Positions 61,855 to 64,000 of a stretch of DNA of 64,000 nucleotides are shown here, in pieces. The DNA is taken from contig JAJAGP010000951.1 of NCBI GenBank assembly GCA_025084515.1, positions 124,001 to 188,000 of the forward strand, read 5' to 3'. Each line of letters begins with the position of its first letter. The first letter of the stretch is position 1. Made by a program: the position numbers and the translations under genes. Source of the DNA: Ancistrus triradiatus (Eukaryota > Chordata > Actinopteri > Siluriformes > Loricariidae). A model generated the notes under the pieces. That model did not search any database, was not told where the DNA came from, and saw only the letters and a list, made by a program, of their open reading frames with translations.

Positions 61855-63879
61855 TCACGTGTGGCAGAACTCCACGCCAGGCACGTTGCTGCTCTTGCAG
61901 TACACCATGCTGTTGTTGCCCAGGTGGCAGTCCCGGTACCCGATGCCAACATTGGGCGTGTAAATGGGCTGAATCCTGAAGTCGCCCTTGAGGAGCTGCT
62001 CGTTGTTGAGCGGTACGATCTGGAAGCTGGTCTCGGTCATCTCCAGGATGGAGTTGTCCTTTTTGGTTCCGGCTTCGCAGTAGTCGTCGTCTTTTCTCCT
62101 GCCTCGGTTATATTTCCATTTGGACGATGATGACGACGAGGACGAGGATGAGGAACAGGACAGCCTGCTCTTCTTGTGCGTGTGCCAGCAGAACAGGCCG
62201 AGGAGCGTGACTAGGATGATCACCACGACCCCTCCGATCACGCCCGCCAACAGGAATGTCCACGTCACGTCCTGCTGTGCCACCTGCTCCGACTCCGACG
62301 AGTTCCCGGGGCTCCTCGGGGCCAACTTAGTCCTGATCTCAGAGCAGATTGTATCCTCGCCCGGTCTGAAGTTGTTCAGGGCATCCAGGATGTAAACGCA
62401 GATGCGGTACACGGTCCGAGGCTCCAGGTCATACAAACGGAGACTCCGCTGGTCTCCGGACACACTTCGTTCTTGGCTGACGTCCATCATGAGGTTCTGG
62501 CTCCTCTTGACCCAGGTGACTTTGTAAGACGCCACGGTGAAGTAAGATTCCCAAGTGACCTCGACGCAAGTGGAGTTCACCACCAGGACGGACATTTTCA
62601 GGGGGTCTTCATAGGGCGGGTAGTGAACGGGAGGGAAGTGGGGTACGTGAGGTGGAGCCGTGGGTCGAGTCGTCGCCGGGTACAGAGGTGTGGATGGCAC
62701 GCTGGTGATGGAGGTAGTCCTAGGAAGGACGGTGGTTCTCCGAGGCACCGATGGAGACGGAGTCGGAGGGAATCGGGTGGTCGATGGAGCATCCGCAGAA
62801 CACTGCAGGACATCTGCGGTAAGGTCTCGGATTACCATGCCCTTTAGCCGGTCCGGACTCTGGCATATAAACCCGCGGACGTTCACAGAAGAGGGCAGAG
62901 ACTTCAGCCAAAAGACCAACCATTGCACGGTGCAGTCGCAGCGCCACGGGTTGTTTCGGGCAATCACCAGCTTTAGGCTGGTCAACCCATCAAAGACGCC
63001 CTGCGGCAAAGTCTGGAGGAGGTTATTGGACAGGTCGAGCTTCTCCAGCTTCCCGAGGCCAGCGAACGCCGAAACCGGGACGTCCTGCATTTGGTTTTCC
63101 TGCAGGTTGAGCTTGATCAGAGATTTTGACGGCAGCAACGGGGGCGGCTCTGTCAAAGAATTGCGGGACAGCGAGAGCTCCCGCAGGTGCTCCAGGTTCT
63201 GGAAGGTCCCCGGTGCGATGGCGCCGTCCTCCAGCAGGTTGCCGTCCAGAAGCAGCCGATAGAGTTTGGTGACGTTCTGGAAGGCCTGCTGGTTGATTTC
63301 GGCGATGCGGTTTTCGTCCAGCCGCAGCTCCCGGAGGTCCGCTGGTAACCCCATGGGGACGCTGCTGAGGTGGTTCTTGGTCAGGAAGAGGAGTTCGAGG
63401 TTGGATGCTTGCTGGAATGCCCCTTCCTCGACGCCGACCGTGGAAATGGAGTTGTCGTCCAGATGCAGCTCTACGAGCATGGACAGTTGGGCCAGGGCGG
63501 ACCTGGAGATGGTCTGGATGTTGTTTTCCTGCAAATGGAGACTCCGCACGTTTCTGGGGAGGTTCAGCGGGAATTCGTCCAGCTGGTTGCCATAGAGGAA
63601 GACCGTGTCCACCGACGCCACGTTGTGCAGCTCAGTCGGGAATCCGGCGTTGTTGATTTGGTTGTTGTGCAGGAACAGGGTCTTGTAGCCCTCCTCGATC
63701 CCGAAAGGAACCGACGTCAGGCTTCTCTCATTGCAGTAAATGAAGGACTTGTCACACCGGCACTCTTTGGGGCAGGACGCCACCGGGACGAACTGCACGT
63801 ACAACCCGAGGGACACGGCGAACCAAAACTGAACAAACGAGGCCCAGTCGTTAGTCCTCGTCCCGAACTGGAACTCCAT
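61855..63879 (-). CDS. flrt2: FLRT2-like fibronectin leucine-rich transmembrane protein
   Basis: Single-pass membrane protein of neurons and developing tissues. FLRT proteins bind latrophilins and UNC5 receptors through the LRR domain and FGF receptors through the FN3 region. 674 residues in one exon, as usual for FLRT genes (human FLRT2 has 660). Layout: signal peptide 1-35; LRRNT from 36 (CPKECRCDKSFIYCN); about ten LRRs, 65-305; LRRCT 309-360 (NPWRCDC); Pro/Thr-rich linker 361-425; FN3 about 426-520; membrane segment about 541-564; cytoplasmic tail with KWKYNRGRRKDD and EAGTKKDNSILEMTETSFQ. Sequons at N202, N435 and N525. FLRT2 rather than FLRT1 or FLRT3 because of CNERSLTSVP, the tail QLLKGDFRIQPIYTPN and the end FCHT. 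The chosen start places 35 residues before the first LRRNT Cys, as in human. Odd point: 11 Ser in a row (576-586), just inside the membrane. No lesions. The 5'UTR exon lies beyond the window. Confidence 0.96.
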   Translation of the reverse strand: MEFQFGTRTNDWASFVQFWFAVSLGLYVQFVPVASCPKECRCDKSFIYCNERSLTSVPFGIEEGYKTLFLHNNQINNAGFPTELHNVASVDTVFLYGNQLDEFPLNLPRNVRSLHLQENNIQTISRSALAQLSMLVELHLDDNSISTVGVEEGAFQQASNLELLFLTKNHLSSVPMGLPADLRELRLDENRIAEINQQAFQNVTKLYRLLLDGNLLEDGAIAPGTFQNLEHLRELSLSRNSLTEPPPLLPSKSLIKLNLQENQMQDVPVSAFAGLGKLEKLDLSNNLLQTLPQGVFDGLTSLKLVIARNNPWRCDCTVQWLVFWLKSLPSSVNVRGFICQSPDRLKGMVIRDLTADVLQCSADAPSTTRFPPTPSPSVPRRTTVLPRTTSITSVPSTPLYPATTRPTAPPHVPHFPPVHYPPYEDPLKMSVLVVNSTCVEVTWESYFTVASYKVTWVKRSQNLMMDVSQERSVSGDQRSLRLYDLEPRTVYRICVYILDALNNFRPGEDTICSEIRTKLAPRSPGNSSESEQVAQQDVTWTFLLAGVIGGVVVIILVTLLGLFCWHTHKKSRLSCSSSSSSSSSSSKWKYNRGRRKDDDYCEAGTKKDNSILEMTETSFQIVPLNNEQLLKGDFRIQPIYTPNVGIGYRDCHLGNNSMVYCKSSNVPGVEFCHT

Positions 63880-64000
63880 TGTGGGAGAGAGAAAAAAAAG
63901 CCACCCAGAGGAAATGTGGTTTGAGGGAGCGGAATAAATCCAGAGCGCTTTAGGAGATCACGCTAATGCACGGAGTTCATGGACAGGAAGTCCAGGGTTA
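63880..64000 (-). other. 5' flank of the FLRT2-like gene
   Basis: 121 bp upstream of the start codon, with a strong pyrimidine tract (minus strand, 63904-63884) directly before the ATG. It may belong to a 3' splice site of a 5'UTR exon, but no clear AG lies between tract and ATG, so the splice point is unclear. Confidence 0.35.

Noticed and set aside
62120..63924. Plus-strand frames of up to 200 codons across the FLRT2 gene
   Set aside because: Antisense shadows of a GC-rich coding exon.

Overview
The window is nuclear DNA from a teleost fish. The basis is a fish-type alpha-1-antitrypsin locus with spliced exons and His-rich N-termini, an FLRT2-like gene with its coding region in one exon, fish-type Tc1/mariner, L2 and tRNA-SINE repeats, and long CA/GT arrays. 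An otophysan such as a catfish or characin would fit, but the species cannot be fixed from what I see.

Left end (1.6-9.7 kb): two serpin genes of the SERPINA1 type lie head to head. The minus-strand copy (1675-3947, five exons including a short non-coding first exon) is intact and predicts 420 residues. Its reactive-centre P1 residue reads as Arg, not the usual Met. The plus-strand copy (7943-9705) keeps Met-Ser at P1-P1' but is broken twice: a frameshift in the signal peptide and a tRNA-SINE inserted in a coding exon. Both promoters share a 16-bp HNF1-like element, about 22 bp upstream of a TATA box in the intact gene and of a decayed TATA in the broken one. Between the promoters lie a Tc1-like remnant and pieces of LINEs.

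Middle (9.7-61 kb): about 50 kb in which I recognise no host protein-coding gene. It holds Tc1/mariner remnants of several families, nested Tigger/pogo-type elements, four clear copies of one tRNA-SINE plus decayed ones, AT-rich and AAT/ATT tracts with higher-order organisation, a 2.7-kb array of a 21-bp minisatellite with an oddly flipped block, a roughly 1.5-kb array with a ~400-bp higher-order period, telomere-like CCCTAA-rich DNA, many CA/GT microsatellites and several CTCF-like motifs. It may be regulatory landscape for the flanking genes; a few non-repetitive blocks could be conserved non-coding elements, but this needs comparison with other species.

Right end (61.8-63.9 kb): a complete single-exon reading frame for an FLRT2-like membrane protein on the minus strand (LRR ectodomain, FN3 domain, one membrane segment, conserved cytoplasmic tail), with the 5' flank cut off by the window end. 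SERPINA1 and FLRT2 are on the same human chromosome arm (14q), so this arrangement is probably an old linkage. No operons, CRISPR arrays or other prokaryotic features are present, and most short open frames here are chance or repeat-derived.
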